The notes under the pieces are model-generated. The model had not been told where the DNA came from. It saw nothing but the letters and a program-made list of their open reading frames with translations, and made no database searches. Shown here piece after piece: positions 32,151 through 41,375 of a stretch of 64,000 nt of DNA. How positions within the stretch are numbered: the stretch's first letter is position 1; each line of letters begins with the position of its first letter. Both the position numbers and the translations under genes were made by a program. Origin of the DNA: Niabella beijingensis (lineage in GTDB: Bacteria; Bacteroidota; Bacteroidia; Chitinophagales; Chitinophagaceae); contig NZ_JAIQDI010000001.1 of assembly GCF_020034665.1 (NCBI RefSeq), positions 2,232,001-2,296,000 on the forward strand, in the 5' to 3' direction.

Positions 32151-34904
32151 TTAATTCTTCACTACCACTTCATCAAGATTCAGCATGGCATTGGCCACTA
32201 CCACCAGTGCCGCTGTAGCGGGTGTTGCTTTTTCTTTCTGCCCGCCTACCATTTCCACTGCTTTTCCCGGCCCGGAACTGAATTCCTTCAGTGCCTGCCG
32301 GTACAGGTCCTCAAATACTTTCAGCTTATCTTCTTTAATGGGTTTGTAGAGCATGAGCTGATAGCCCTTTTTTATCTGACCGGCCACATCTCTGCCGCCC
32401 TCCTTCTCCATACGATAGGCAAAATGCCTGGCCATATCGATATAGGCCGAGTCGTTCAATGTGGTCAGCGCCTGAAGCGGCGTGTTGGTCTTGATCCGCC
32501 GCGCGGTGCACAGGACGCGCTGCACCCCATCGAATGAGATCATAGAAGGATAGGGAGCCGTCCGTTTCCAGTAGGTATACACGGCACGCCGGTACTGGTC
32601 TTCCCCGGTACTGTTGCGCCATTTGGCCGCATTATACGGCGAAAGCCAGATGCCTTCCGGCTGCCAGGGCATTACTCCCGGGCCGTACATTTTACCACTC
32701 ATCAATCCGCTGATGCAGAGGTTCTGATCCCGCAGTTGCTCGGCGCTGAGCCGTACCCGCGGACCCCTGGCCAGGAATTTATTGGCCGGATCTTTTTCTT
32801 TCAGTTCATTCGTCAGTTTCGAATCCTGCCGGTAAGCGGCGCTCATCACCATTTCTTTTATCAGCTTTTTAATACTCCATTTATAATCGTTCATGAATTT
32901 CCAGGAAAGATGATCCAGCAGCTCCTTATGCGTCGGCAGCATGCCCTGGGTACCCATATCTTCCAGGGTTTCCACAATGCCGGTACCAAACAACTGTTCC
33001 CACAAGCGGTTCACCATGGTCCTTGATACCAGCGGGTTCCGTTTATCTGTAAGCCAGAGTGCAAGCCCCATGCGGTTCTTGGGCGCATTGGCCGGCATGG
33101 CGAACTGCAGCGACTTCGGAACCGAGGGCTCCACCTCCTTCCCCAGTGTAAGACGGTTGCCACGCTCAAACACATGGGTCTCGCGCCGCAGCCAGCCGGG
33201 GTTTTCCATCATAACGGGGGTTGTTGTAACGGGCGCGTTGATCAGGTCCCAGTAGGTTTTTTTCCGGGCGGTATATTCAGGACTGCCCTTTGCCGGCAGC
33301 TCGGGAATAAACCCGAACCATTCAAATACACCCAGGATATCCTCCGATGCAGCGGGCATGGAAGGATTTTCATAAACCACGTATACATCATGTGTACCGG
33401 CATGGGGCTGCATTTCAGCCGAAGCTTTCCGCCATCCGTCCTTTTGCTCGATCAGGACAGATGCCAGCATGGGTCCGTCGGGCGCATCAACCCTGAAGGT
33501 GAGTCTTCCGCCGGGCTTGTTGGAATAAAAGTTCCAGACCACCTGTTCCGCGTCGTCCAGTTTTACATTCTTCAGCCGCACATGGGAATGATTGCGCATA
33601 CCCAATGCCACATTCTTGTTAATAATGATTGCGTTCTTTAAACTGTCCGTAGTAGTAGCATAGATCACCGGCTGCCAGGTTCTCAGGAACTGGTAAAGCT
33701 GCTGCGTCTGCGTTGCGGTGCCGTTTTCACGGATCCATTGCATCAGCTGTGTCAGCTGCAACTTCATAGAGTCGTTGTATTCCCTTATAAGCGGGTATTC
33801 CGCCGGGATGTCATTGTCACGTGTATTATTAAAATACGCCATGAACTTATAGTATTCATCATGCCGGAAAGGGTCGTAAGGATGGCTATGGCATTGCACA
33901 CAGGCAAAGGTGGTACCCATTAGCGATTCCCAGGTGGTATTTACCCGGTCCATTACTGCTGCCACGCGGAATTCTTCATTATCCGTTCCTCCCTCATCGT
34001 TGGTCATGGTATTCCGGCTGAAGGCGGTAGCGATATACTGTGCATCTGTAGGATCAGGCAACAGATCTCCGGCAACCTGTTCGGTTAAAAAGACATTATA
34101 GGGTTTATCCTTGTTAAACGCATCGATCAGCCAGTCGCGGTACCGCCAGATGCTGCGCCCGCCATCCGATTCGTATCCTTTTGTATCGGCATACCGTGAA
34201 AGATCCAGCCACATGGAGGTCCATTTCTCGCCAAAATGTGAAGAAGCCAGCAATGAATCTACCAGCCGTTCATATCCTTTATCGTCGCTGTTCTTGAGGT
34301 ATTGATCTGCGATTGCGGCGGATGGATACATACCGATCAGATCCAGGCTTACCCGCCGCAGCAGGGTTTGAGGATCGGCCGGCGCTGCGGGTTTCAGGTC
34401 CTGCTCATCCAGTTTCTCGTAGATGAAGCGGTCCACATCATTCCGGATCCAGGAATTATCTTTATCGGGTACCGGTGTTTCCTTTACCGGCAGGTAGGCC
34501 CAGTGGTCGCCCCATTTGGCGCCCTGTTTGATCCACCGGCGCAGGATGCCGATCTCCTCCTCACTCAACGGTTCATGTTTATAGGGCATCCGTTCTTCGG
34601 GATCCTTTACGGTAAGCCGGCGGATCATTTCACTGTTATCCGGATCTCCGGGTATGATAGCAGGTTCTCCCGATTCTGTTTTTGCAAGGGCTTCTTCCCG
34701 GAACAATACGCTGAAGCCGCCCTTGGCTTTCACACCGCCATGACAGGAAATGCATTTCTTATTCAGAATGGGTTTTACATCCGTGCTGAAATCCACTTTT
34801 TCGGAGCGGCTGTTAAAGCATGCAACAGCTCCTGTGATCACCAGAACGGCCAACACCAGCAGCATCTTCCTGTTGTAGTAAAAATGAACCATCGTATTTC
34901 GCAA
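32151..34904 (-). CDS. Planctomycete-type cytochrome c / DUF1549 / DUF1553 protein
   Basis: A 917-residue envelope protein, first in its operon. After an N-terminal membrane anchor (MLLVLAVLVITGAVAC) comes a Planctomycete-type cytochrome c domain (KCISCHG, residues 50-130), then DUF1549 (WTSMWLDLSRYADTKGYESDGGRSIWRYRDWLIDAF is its hallmark, split by W/Y repeats; it also has CVQCHSHPYDPF, a second heme-type CxxCH) and a C-terminal DUF1553 (LVSRTMVNRLWEQLFGTGIVETLEDMG and PLQALTTLNDSAYIDMARHFA). Members are found with DUF1501 proteins and are thought to be large redox proteins acting on polymers outside the inner membrane; no function is proven. Confidence 0.9.
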   Translation of the reverse strand: MRNTMVHFYYNRKMLLVLAVLVITGAVACFNSRSEKVDFSTDVKPILNKKCISCHGGVKAKGGFSVLFREEALAKTESGEPAIIPGDPDNSEMIRRLTVKDPEERMPYKHEPLSEEEIGILRRWIKQGAKWGDHWAYLPVKETPVPDKDNSWIRNDVDRFIYEKLDEQDLKPAAPADPQTLLRRVSLDLIGMYPSAAIADQYLKNSDDKGYERLVDSLLASSHFGEKWTSMWLDLSRYADTKGYESDGGRSIWRYRDWLIDAFNKDKPYNVFLTEQVAGDLLPDPTDAQYIATAFSRNTMTNDEGGTDNEEFRVAAVMDRVNTTWESLMGTTFACVQCHSHPYDPFRHDEYYKFMAYFNNTRDNDIPAEYPLIREYNDSMKLQLTQLMQWIRENGTATQTQQLYQFLRTWQPVIYATTTDSLKNAIIINKNVALGMRNHSHVRLKNVKLDDAEQVVWNFYSNKPGGRLTFRVDAPDGPMLASVLIEQKDGWRKASAEMQPHAGTHDVYVVYENPSMPAASEDILGVFEWFGFIPELPAKGSPEYTARKKTYWDLINAPVTTTPVMMENPGWLRRETHVFERGNRLTLGKEVEPSVPKSLQFAMPANAPKNRMGLALWLTDKRNPLVSRTMVNRLWEQLFGTGIVETLEDMGTQGMLPTHKELLDHLSWKFMNDYKWSIKKLIKEMVMSAAYRQDSKLTNELKEKDPANKFLARGPRVRLSAEQLRDQNLCISGLMSGKMYGPGVMPWQPEGIWLSPYNAAKWRNSTGEDQYRRAVYTYWKRTAPYPSMISFDGVQRVLCTARRIKTNTPLQALTTLNDSAYIDMARHFAYRMEKEGGRDVAGQIKKGYQLMLYKPIKEDKLKVFEDLYRQALKEFSSGPGKAVEMVGGQKEKATPATAALVVVANAMLNLDEVVVKN

Positions 34905-35340
34905 TCATTGATCAATCCGGTTGAGGGGAATCCCTTGCACATGGCCGTTTCCTCATTTCAAACTTACTAAAGTTTAACGTTTAAATAAAGAATTCCTTGT
35001 GATCCGGAAAAAAAGGGACCAGACTGAAACAATCTTACCTCAAACTGGTAATATTTTATCCATAATTGACGCCCGCTGGCACTCAGCCCGCAGATCAGTT
35101 GCTGTTTCCCGAAATCAGTTCCGGAGTTATTTGAATATCCCGGACCGCCGGCCTTTTGTGGTGCCTGCGGTCGTGCGACAAGTGGCCTGCCTCACACTTA
35201 TGTATCAGCAATCACCCCCGGTTTGGTGAAAAGAAACGGCAATAAAAGCGGAGGCCATCGGCTCGAACCATCAGGCGATGGCTATGGGCACGACACAGAC
35301 CATTTTGCTGTTGTACTGTGTCCCTATATGAGCACGGAAT
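34905..35340. other. Intergenic region upstream of the cytochrome operon
   Basis: These 436 bases separate the cytochrome operon from the end of bglX on the same strand. The left part carries the operon's promoter (34959-34966). The right part has a hairpin of GCCATCG (35254-35260) and CGATGGC (35275-35281) without a T-run. I see no credible small gene. Confidence 0.5.
34959..34966 (-). promoter_or_regulatory. -7 promoter element of the cytochrome/DUF1501 operon
   Basis: Minus-strand TAAGTTTG fits TAnnTTTG exactly. It gives a leader of about 50 nt to the ATG at 34904. A T-rich stretch lies at the -33 distance. Confidence 0.5.
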
Positions 35341-37662
35341 CTACTTCGTCCAGTTCACCTGTTCTTTTTTTACGTCCCTGGAATTACCGCCGATCATTAT
35401 TTCAAATGCTCCGGGCTCCCAGTCGTACTTCAGCTGACTGTTGTAGAATTTCAGATCTTCCGGGGTGATCTCAAACGTTACTTTCGTGGATTCACCCGCT
35501 TTCAGCCCGATCTTTTGAAATCCTTTCAATTCTTTAACAGGACGGCTTACGGAGCCCACCAGGTCGCGGATGTAGAGCTGCACTACTTCGGCACCATCGT
35601 ATTTTCCGCTGTTGGTCAGTGTAACGGACGCTTTTAATGTCTGGTTCCCTTTCAGGGATTTGCTGCTCAGCGAGAGGTTATCATAGGTAAAAGCCGAGTA
35701 CCCGATACCATAGCCAAACGGATACAACGGATCATTGGAAACATCCAGGTAATTGGACCGGAACTTCTGGAACCACTTGCCTTCCGGCAGCGGGCGCCCG
35801 GTATTTAAATGCGCATAATACAGTGGGATCTGGCCTACGTTCTGCGGGAACGACATGGTCAGTTTTCCCGAAGGGTTCACATCCCCGAACAACACATCTG
35901 CGATCGCAGCGCCGGCCTCCGAGCCGCCAAACCATACGTTTAAAATGGCCGGGAGGTGTTGTTGTTCCCAGTTAAGCGTCAGCGGCCGGCCGGTGAACAA
36001 TACCAGCACCACCGGCTTACCGGTTTTCAGCAATGCCTTTAAAAGGTCCTGCTGCCTTCCGGGAATATCCAGATCGGTGCGGCTGCTGCTTTCCCCGCTG
36101 AATTCTGCCGACTCACCCATTGCCGCCACGATCACATCGGCCTCATTTGCGATCTTCAGCGCTTCTTCCTTCATCACTTCCGGAGTGCGGGTATCCCGCT
36201 CCCGGTTGAGTGTTTTTCCAAACATAGTGGCCCTTTCCTCCAATGCCGCGTCCTCTGTAAGATTGCAGCCTTTGGCATACAGTACTGCTGCTTTGTCGCC
36301 TGCTGCTGCCTTTAAACCTGCCAGCACGGAAATGGAACGGTCCTGTACCGTGGCCACACTCCAGGTTCCCGCCATGTTGTTGGCGGCATCAGCCAGCGGC
36401 CCGATCAGTGCGATCTTACTCGTTTTTTTTAAGGGCAGTGTTTCTTTTTCATTTTTCAGAAGTACAAAGCTCTCCGCGGCGATCCGGCGTGCAATGCTGC
36501 GATGCTCCGGGGTGAAGATCTCGGTCTTCGCACGCTGGTCATTACAATATTTATACGGATCGGTGAAGAGTCCTAATTTATATTTTGCCACGAGTACATT
36601 GCGGCAGGCAGTATTGATCTCTGCCAGGGTGATCTTCTTTTCTTCCAGTGATTGTTTCAGTGTCTTTAAAAACCCTTCCCCCACCATATCCATATCCACG
36701 CCTGCTTTTAACGCCAGTGCCGAAACTGCCTGCAGGTCGCCCATACCATGATCGATCATTTCATTGATACCGGTATAATCGGTTACAACAAAACCATTAA
36801 AACCCCATTGTTTCCGCAGCACATCGGTCAGCAGCCACTTGTTCCCGGTAGCCGGGATGCCATCCACCACGTTAAAGGAGGCCATCACGCTTCCAACACC
36901 CGCATCCACCGCGGCTTTATACGGCGGAAAGTATTCATTGTACATGCGGATATGGCTCATATCTACTGTATTATAATCCCGGCCGGCTTCTGCGGCGCCA
37001 TACAGGGCATAATGTTTCACACAGGCCATAATGTTGGTAGGCTGCGAATAGTCGCCCTGATACCCCTTTATCATTGCTTTTGCGATCTGTGAGCCCAGGT
37101 AGGGGTCTTCGCCGTTGCCTTCCGAAACCCTTCCCCAGCGCGGGTCGCGGGCGATATCCACCATCGGGCTGAAGGTCCAGGAAATGCCGTCGGCGCTGGC
37201 TTCAACAGCAGCGATCCGGGCCGACTGCTCGATGGACCGCATATTCCAGGTGCAGGAAAGACCCAGGGGGATCGGAAACGTGGTCTCATAGCCATGGATG
37301 ACATCCATACCAAACAACATCGGGATCTTCATGCGGCTTTCCTCTACCGCCACTTTCTGGATCGCTTTTATTTTATCCACTCCCTTGATGTTGAATAAAC
37401 CGCCCACACGGCCTTCTTTTACATTTTTACCGATATCCGAATTAGTGGCCGTACCGGTTGTAAATTCCCCGGCACTTGGCAGGTTCAGCTGACCGATCTT
37501 TTCCTCCAGCGTCATTTTGCTCATCAGATTGCTGATAAACGTATTCATGCCGCCGGATTTCGCGCCGCCGGTCTGTGCGTATGTGCCTGCAACTACAGCC
37601 GTTATAAGCAGGCAGAGCATTGCTGCTCTTTTATATCCGCTTATTGCATTTCTCTTTATCAT
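35341..37662 (-). CDS. bglX: Periplasmic beta-glucosidase, GH3
   Basis: A 773-residue exported GH3 enzyme. The signal peptide (AAMLCLLITAVVAGTYAQ) is followed by a standard (beta/alpha)8 domain with KMTLEEKIGQL, DVIHGYETTFP, the KHYALYGAAEAGRDYN loop and the nucleophile region FNGFVVTDYTGI, then the alpha/beta sandwich (VIVAAMGESAEFSGESSSR) and a C-terminal Fn3-like domain. It should release glucose from beta-gluco-oligosaccharides. In Bacteroides thetaiotaomicron the GH3 enzyme next to GH144-type genes acts on sophoro-oligosaccharides, which is why I read this gene as part of the beta-1,2-glucan pathway. It overlaps the GNAT gene by 4 bases and forms an operon with it and the SGNH esterase. 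Confidence 0.93.
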   Translation of the reverse strand: MIKRNAISGYKRAAMLCLLITAVVAGTYAQTGGAKSGGMNTFISNLMSKMTLEEKIGQLNLPSAGEFTTGTATNSDIGKNVKEGRVGGLFNIKGVDKIKAIQKVAVEESRMKIPMLFGMDVIHGYETTFPIPLGLSCTWNMRSIEQSARIAAVEASADGISWTFSPMVDIARDPRWGRVSEGNGEDPYLGSQIAKAMIKGYQGDYSQPTNIMACVKHYALYGAAEAGRDYNTVDMSHIRMYNEYFPPYKAAVDAGVGSVMASFNVVDGIPATGNKWLLTDVLRKQWGFNGFVVTDYTGINEMIDHGMGDLQAVSALALKAGVDMDMVGEGFLKTLKQSLEEKKITLAEINTACRNVLVAKYKLGLFTDPYKYCNDQRAKTEIFTPEHRSIARRIAAESFVLLKNEKETLPLKKTSKIALIGPLADAANNMAGTWSVATVQDRSISVLAGLKAAAGDKAAVLYAKGCNLTEDAALEERATMFGKTLNRERDTRTPEVMKEEALKIANEADVIVAAMGESAEFSGESSSRTDLDIPGRQQDLLKALLKTGKPVVLVLFTGRPLTLNWEQQHLPAILNVWFGGSEAGAAIADVLFGDVNPSGKLTMSFPQNVGQIPLYYAHLNTGRPLPEGKWFQKFRSNYLDVSNDPLYPFGYGIGYSAFTYDNLSLSSKSLKGNQTLKASVTLTNSGKYDGAEVVQLYIRDLVGSVSRPVKELKGFQKIGLKAGESTKVTFEITPEDLKFYNSQLKYDWEPGAFEIMIGGNSRDVKKEQVNWTK

Positions 37663-38180
37663 GGTCTCAGATTTTTTTTCATTAAGATGTCTTCCTGCGG
37701 ATCGGTTCCCAGCATAAACACATGGGTACCGAATGGCTCAAAGCCCAGCTTCCGGTAAAACCCCTGTGCCGCATCATTCCGTTCCCAGACACCCAGCCAG
37801 AGGTATTGCCTGTCGTATTCCCTGCCCACTCCCGCCGCTTTTTGCACCAGCGCTTTTCCCAGGCCTTTCCCTTTTTGCTCTTTTGAAACGTAGATCCTTT
37901 CGAGCTCGATACCTCCGGCAGTTCCCTGGTCCGCAGTTATATTCAGCTTTATATAACCCATGATCCGTTCCGTTTCCCAGGCGATATAGTACACCACTGT
38001 AGTACCGTTTAAATCCTTTTTGAAGCTCTCATCCGAAAAAACCAAATCGTGATAATACTGCATGTTCTCCGGCGTATTATAAGCCCTATAGGTATCGGCA
38101 AATGTGCGCCGGGCAAAAGCCTGCAGCTCCTTCAGATCATTTATCGTTGCTTTTCTGATAGCATATTCCATAAGGATCAC
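37659..38180 (-). CDS. GNAT family N-acetyltransferase
   Basis: A 173-residue acetyltransferase of the GNAT fold. The acetyl-CoA-binding motif A is ELERIYVSKEQKGKGLGKALVQKA (Q/R-x-x-G-x-G/A form, here QKGKGLG), preceded by the IMGYIKLNI strand and followed by LWLGVWERNDAAQGFYRKLGFEPFG, the last part of motif B. The acceptor is unknown; it could be a small molecule amine or a protein N-terminus. The start codon is 3 bases from the SGNH gene, and its end overlaps bglX, so the three genes should be translated from one message. Confidence 0.9.
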   Translation of the reverse strand: MILMEYAIRKATINDLKELQAFARRTFADTYRAYNTPENMQYYHDLVFSDESFKKDLNGTTVVYYIAWETERIMGYIKLNITADQGTAGGIELERIYVSKEQKGKGLGKALVQKAAGVGREYDRQYLWLGVWERNDAAQGFYRKLGFEPFGTHVFMLGTDPQEDILMKKNLRP

Positions 38181-38182
38181 GG

Positions 38183-38839
38183 TTATTTTTTGAGATAGGG
38201 CCGGATAATATTTTGCCAGATCCGGTAACCGCCGGCATTCATATGCAGACTATCACCAAGGAATATGGAAGGCATCGGGCGGCCGTTCTCTCCCAGCATG
38301 GCCGGAAACACATCGATGTAGCGCACATTTTTCTGTTTTGCGATAAACGCCTTTATTCCCTCGTTGGCTTCCTGTACCTTGTTAAAATACCTTGCCCGCA
38401 CAGGGCTCGGCTTTATGGAAATAAAATCAACCGGCACTTTCCGGTTATATCCCCTGATAAGTCCATAGAGTTGTTTAAAGCGGCTCACGGCACTGTCAGC
38501 CGGGGTGGCATCATTTGCCAGGTCATTCTCCCCGCAGTAGATCACGATCTGCCGGGGCCGGTAAACCGGTACAAGGTCGTTGAAATAATAGATCAGGTCT
38601 TTTAACGTGGAGCCGCCAAACCCCCGGTTGATGATCGTATAGCCGGGAAAATAATCGCTCACATCCTTCCATTTGGTAAACGAGGAGCTGCCAATAAAAA
38701 GGATCGCTTTTTGCGGCGGTGCCTGTTTCCGGTCCAGTTCTTTAAACTGCTGAATGTCTTTATAAAATGGCGGATCCTGGGCTAACACCGCAACTACATG
38801 GATGAACAGTAAACCAATCAACAGACAAATCTTCTTCAT
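38183..38839 (-). CDS. Secreted SGNH/GDSL esterase
   Basis: With the ATG at 38839 the protein has 218 residues and a signal peptide (MKKICLLIGLLFIHVVAVLAQ); an upstream ATG would add ten unnecessary residues and lie within the promoter. The SGNH blocks are visible: ILFIGSSSFTKW with the nucleophile Ser (in a GSSS form), NRGFGGSTL, CGENDLANDATPAD with the Asn, and DSLHMNAGGY with the catalytic Asp and His. Such enzymes remove acyl groups from glycans in polysaccharide loci. It heads the SGNH-GNAT-bglX operon, with its own promoter. Confidence 0.88.
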   Translation of the reverse strand: MKKICLLIGLLFIHVVAVLAQDPPFYKDIQQFKELDRKQAPPQKAILFIGSSSFTKWKDVSDYFPGYTIINRGFGGSTLKDLIYYFNDLVPVYRPRQIVIYCGENDLANDATPADSAVSRFKQLYGLIRGYNRKVPVDFISIKPSPVRARYFNKVQEANEGIKAFIAKQKNVRYIDVFPAMLGENGRPMPSIFLGDSLHMNAGGYRIWQNIIRPYLKK

Positions 38840-38854
38840 ACTTTTATTTTTTCC

Positions 38855-38862
38855 CAAATTTA
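38855..38862 (-). promoter_or_regulatory. -7 promoter element of the SGNH-GNAT-bglX operon
   Basis: Minus-strand TAAATTTG is an exact TAnnTTTG match 15 bases before the SGNH start codon. It shows that this operon can be transcribed separately from the PUL genes to its right. Confidence 0.5.
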
Positions 38863-38895
38863 AGTCCACTTTGCCGCTTAAAAGAAGGTTGGTTA

Positions 38896-38933
38896 TTTTT
38901 TCTCACTGATGCCACAGAATGGCGCAGACACCT
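38896..38933. repeat. Repeat fragment left of the GxxExxY gene
   Basis: A short stretch with CTGATGCCACAGAATGG recalls the 'CACTGATGCCACAGA' part of the intergenic repeat family in the array at 57880-58510. It is only a fragment, so the match is tentative. Confidence 0.35.
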
Positions 38934-39309
38934 AATTGATGATCCTGATCAAACTTTCTTTACTTACGATTGAATTGCAATTAAAGTTAACAAGTAATCC
39001 AACCTTTTTACCCGATAATTTCAGATAAGTCAGCAGCTGCTTTTTATGCACATCATGTAACACTTCTATCGATTTGACCTCAACTATAACGGCATCCTCT
39101 ACCAGGATATCCACTCTAAAACCTAATTCAAGTTGCACCTGCTCATATATCACAGGCAATCCTACCTGTGTTTTTATATTCATCCCATTTTGAATCAATT
39201 CGTGTGCCAATGCAGCTTCATAAACGGATTCTAATAGACCAGACCCTAAGATTTTATGCACTTTAAATATAGCACCTCTGATCTGATACGTAAGCTGGTT
39301 TATATCCAT
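38932..39309 (-). CDS. GxxExxY protein
   Basis: A 125-residue protein of the small GxxExxY family, named for a shared motif seen here as GSGLLESVYEAAL. The rest fits the usual PD-(D/E)xK-like core (ELGFRVDILVEDAVIVEVKSI with Asp, Glu and Lys in order) and the final strand KVGLLVNFN. The core suggests a nuclease-like fold, but no activity has been shown for the family. ATG 39309 is preferred; an alternative lies five codons upstream. It sits between the GH43 gene and the SGNH operon, and both flanks carry fragments of a repeat family, so it may have entered with mobile or recombinogenic sequence. Confidence 0.9.
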   Translation of the reverse strand: MDINQLTYQIRGAIFKVHKILGSGLLESVYEAALAHELIQNGMNIKTQVGLPVIYEQVQLELGFRVDILVEDAVIVEVKSIEVLHDVHKKQLLTYLKLSGKKVGLLVNFNCNSIVSKESLIRIIN

Positions 39310-39354
39310 ATTCGTCTTTTCCAAAGGTTAGTAGATCAGGTATTACAGAACATA

Positions 39355-39390
39355 AAATTCTGTGCCTGTCTGTGTGATCTGTGAGCTATG
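39355..39390. repeat. Repeat fragment right of the GxxExxY gene
   Basis: The words CTGTGTGATCTGTGAGC recall CCATCTGTGAGC of the 171-bp array at 57880-58510. Together with 38896-38933 it brackets the GxxExxY gene. Confidence 0.35.
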
Positions 39391-39409
39391 TATTTTTCCA
39401 GCTACGAAT

Positions 39410-41167
39410 TTAATCCACTTTTATGATTTTACTTCGCTCACTGATCCCATTCTCATTCACGGCCTCAATACTGTAATAATAAGTTTTCAGACCATCCATC
39501 GCCTTCATCCAGTATTCATTATCCGAATGCACCATAATGCAGGTATACAGCTTATCGGGTGCCGTTCCGTAATGGATGTTGTACGCATAGGCATTATCCA
39601 CGGGGCGCCATTTGACATACGCGCTCCGCTTATCCTTTTCGGTGCGCAGTACCACAAAATCCTGTACCTGCTCTGGTTTTGCGCCATTCCCGTTGCCAAA
39701 TACCCTCAGTCCGCTGATGGCAAATTTACCTGTAGGCATGTGTTTGTTTTCCAGGCGTATGAACCGTGCCTGCACCGGCTTTTCCAGTTCCACATAGTCG
39801 TGCGGCACATCTTTTTTATTGTTGCTTTTATCAGCCAGTACCTTCCATTTCTTTCCATCTTCCGAATACGACAATACATATTGATGATACTGTTCGCCAA
39901 TCTTTCCAAGGTGATCCTGCTCCACGTCCTGATCGGCATAATTGATCTGTACCGCATGCACCGTGGAGGTATTTCCCAGGTCGGACTGGATCCATTCTCC
40001 TTTATCTCCTGTTTTGGCGCTCCAATAGGTTTTGATCTTTTCATCCACGGCGTTGTTCGGTACATAATCTCCCAGGGTGGAAGAGACCTGGACCGGCTTA
40101 TTATAGTTCAGCAGCATCCAGCCGGTAAACAGGGTACGCATGGTATCTCCGACCTCCCCGTCCAGCGATGAGGGGAGATAAGTGGGATAGTCTCCAAAAG
40201 CCGTGTTGCAATACATCACCCCGTCCTTGTCAAAACCTGCTGGCCAGATACCGATACGGCGTTCAAATGTATTCTTGACAGAAATGATCCCGGTGGAAAC
40301 ATGCCAGTAGTTGTTAAAACTGTCCTGGAAGGTAGCTCCGTGCCCGGCACCTCTCATAAATCCGCCTGTTTTGATGCTATAAGGATCTGATTGCGGGGTA
40401 AAGGGTCCCAGCGGACCATCACCCACCACCACGCCATCGGCATATCCGCTGAATTCCGTACCCGGTGCCCCGTATTGTAAATAATACTTACCATTGTATT
40501 TTGTCATCCAGGCGCCTTCGATAAAGGGATCTAAAAAAGTATTGTCCATATATTCCCCGAACCGCTGCCAGCCGTACCGCCAGCTTTGCAGGAAATACAT
40601 TTCTTTACGGGTGCCTAACGGTTGAAATGTTTTCCGGTTCAGTTCGATGCCATACAACGGGTACACGTTGCTGCTGCCGTTGTACATATAGAACCGGCCA
40701 TCATCATCCGTAAAGAAGGCGGGGTCCCATCCCCCGATCTCAAAAGAATCCACCAGGGGTTTCCATTCGTTCTCTTTTGGATTGGTGCTCATCCAGAGGG
40801 TGAAATTTTTTGTATAGGTAGAGCCGAACACCAGCATGGTATCCCCGACAATACTCACCGCCGGTGCACAGAGTTCATCGTAGGTATTGGTATTCCAGGG
40901 CCGCAGGAATTTTTTCGAAACAAAGTTCCAGTTGAGCAGATCGCTGCTCCACCAGTATCCCCACTGGTTGGTGCTGAAGAGATAGTAATCGTTCTTATAA
41001 TTTACGATCACCGGATCTGCCGTGGCGCGGTGCCGCCCCCATTCACTAAAGTTTGGAATAGGCGTGTAGCCGTAATCAATATTGATCGGGTTGCAATAGG
41101 TCTTCTGGGCAACCGACCATTTTAAAACAAAAAGCATCAGGAAGGATAATAATAAATATTTTTTCAT
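39410..41167 (-). CDS. Secreted GH43-family glycosidase with discoidin and Fn3 modules
   Basis: A 585-residue exported enzyme (signal MKKYLLLSFLMLFVLKWSVAQ). Residues 25-330 form a five-bladed GH43 propeller with its three acidic residues visible: TADPVIV, GGWDPAFF and FIEGAWM. Residues 340-490 are an F5/8 type C (discoidin) module (AVDEKIKTYWSAKTGDKGEWIQSDLG near its start, interrupted here by its loop), and residues 495-585 an Fn3-like module. GH43 enzymes mostly remove arabinose, xylose or galactose. This one has an unusual substrate for a glucan locus, so it may trim side groups or be an addition to the PUL. It is the last gene before the GxxExxY insertion. Confidence 0.88.
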   Translation of the reverse strand: MKKYLLLSFLMLFVLKWSVAQKTYCNPINIDYGYTPIPNFSEWGRHRATADPVIVNYKNDYYLFSTNQWGYWWSSDLLNWNFVSKKFLRPWNTNTYDELCAPAVSIVGDTMLVFGSTYTKNFTLWMSTNPKENEWKPLVDSFEIGGWDPAFFTDDDGRFYMYNGSSNVYPLYGIELNRKTFQPLGTRKEMYFLQSWRYGWQRFGEYMDNTFLDPFIEGAWMTKYNGKYYLQYGAPGTEFSGYADGVVVGDGPLGPFTPQSDPYSIKTGGFMRGAGHGATFQDSFNNYWHVSTGIISVKNTFERRIGIWPAGFDKDGVMYCNTAFGDYPTYLPSSLDGEVGDTMRTLFTGWMLLNYNKPVQVSSTLGDYVPNNAVDEKIKTYWSAKTGDKGEWIQSDLGNTSTVHAVQINYADQDVEQDHLGKIGEQYHQYVLSYSEDGKKWKVLADKSNNKKDVPHDYVELEKPVQARFIRLENKHMPTGKFAISGLRVFGNGNGAKPEQVQDFVVLRTEKDKRSAYVKWRPVDNAYAYNIHYGTAPDKLYTCIMVHSDNEYWMKAMDGLKTYYYSIEAVNENGISERSKIIKVD

Positions 41168-41194
41168 TCTTGTTTGTTTTTGATCTCATGTCGC

Positions 41195-41260
41195 TGATTC
41201 GCTGATGCATCATGCCACTAAGACGCCAAGACACAAGGAAACACTAAGCCTATATATCCC
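41195..41260. repeat. Repeat fragment between GH43 and the first GH144 gene
   Basis: ATGCCACTAAGACGCCAAGACACAAGG-like sequence (41211-41237) is a copy of the 'gccac-aaag-cac-gaag-acacaaag' family seen at 57880-58510. It is the third place in the PUL with such a fragment. Confidence 0.45.
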
Positions 41261-41375
41261 ATTTATCATAATACCTGTTTTCCATTGCCGGTTCTTGGTT
41301 GTAACTGCAGGAATAATCCGGTATAATCCGATGCCTTGTGTAGCGGTATTGCCAACAAGGCGCCGGACTGCAGCT

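Noticed and set aside
34999..35229. A 76-codon open frame in the gap before the cytochrome operon
   Set aside because: Its composition is Arg/Pro-rich, it has no visible domain and no promoter of its own. It looks like chance.
35254..35281. Hairpin GCCATCG/CGATGGC
   Set aside because: It lacks a T-run on either strand and has no gene end close by, so I did not list it as a terminator.
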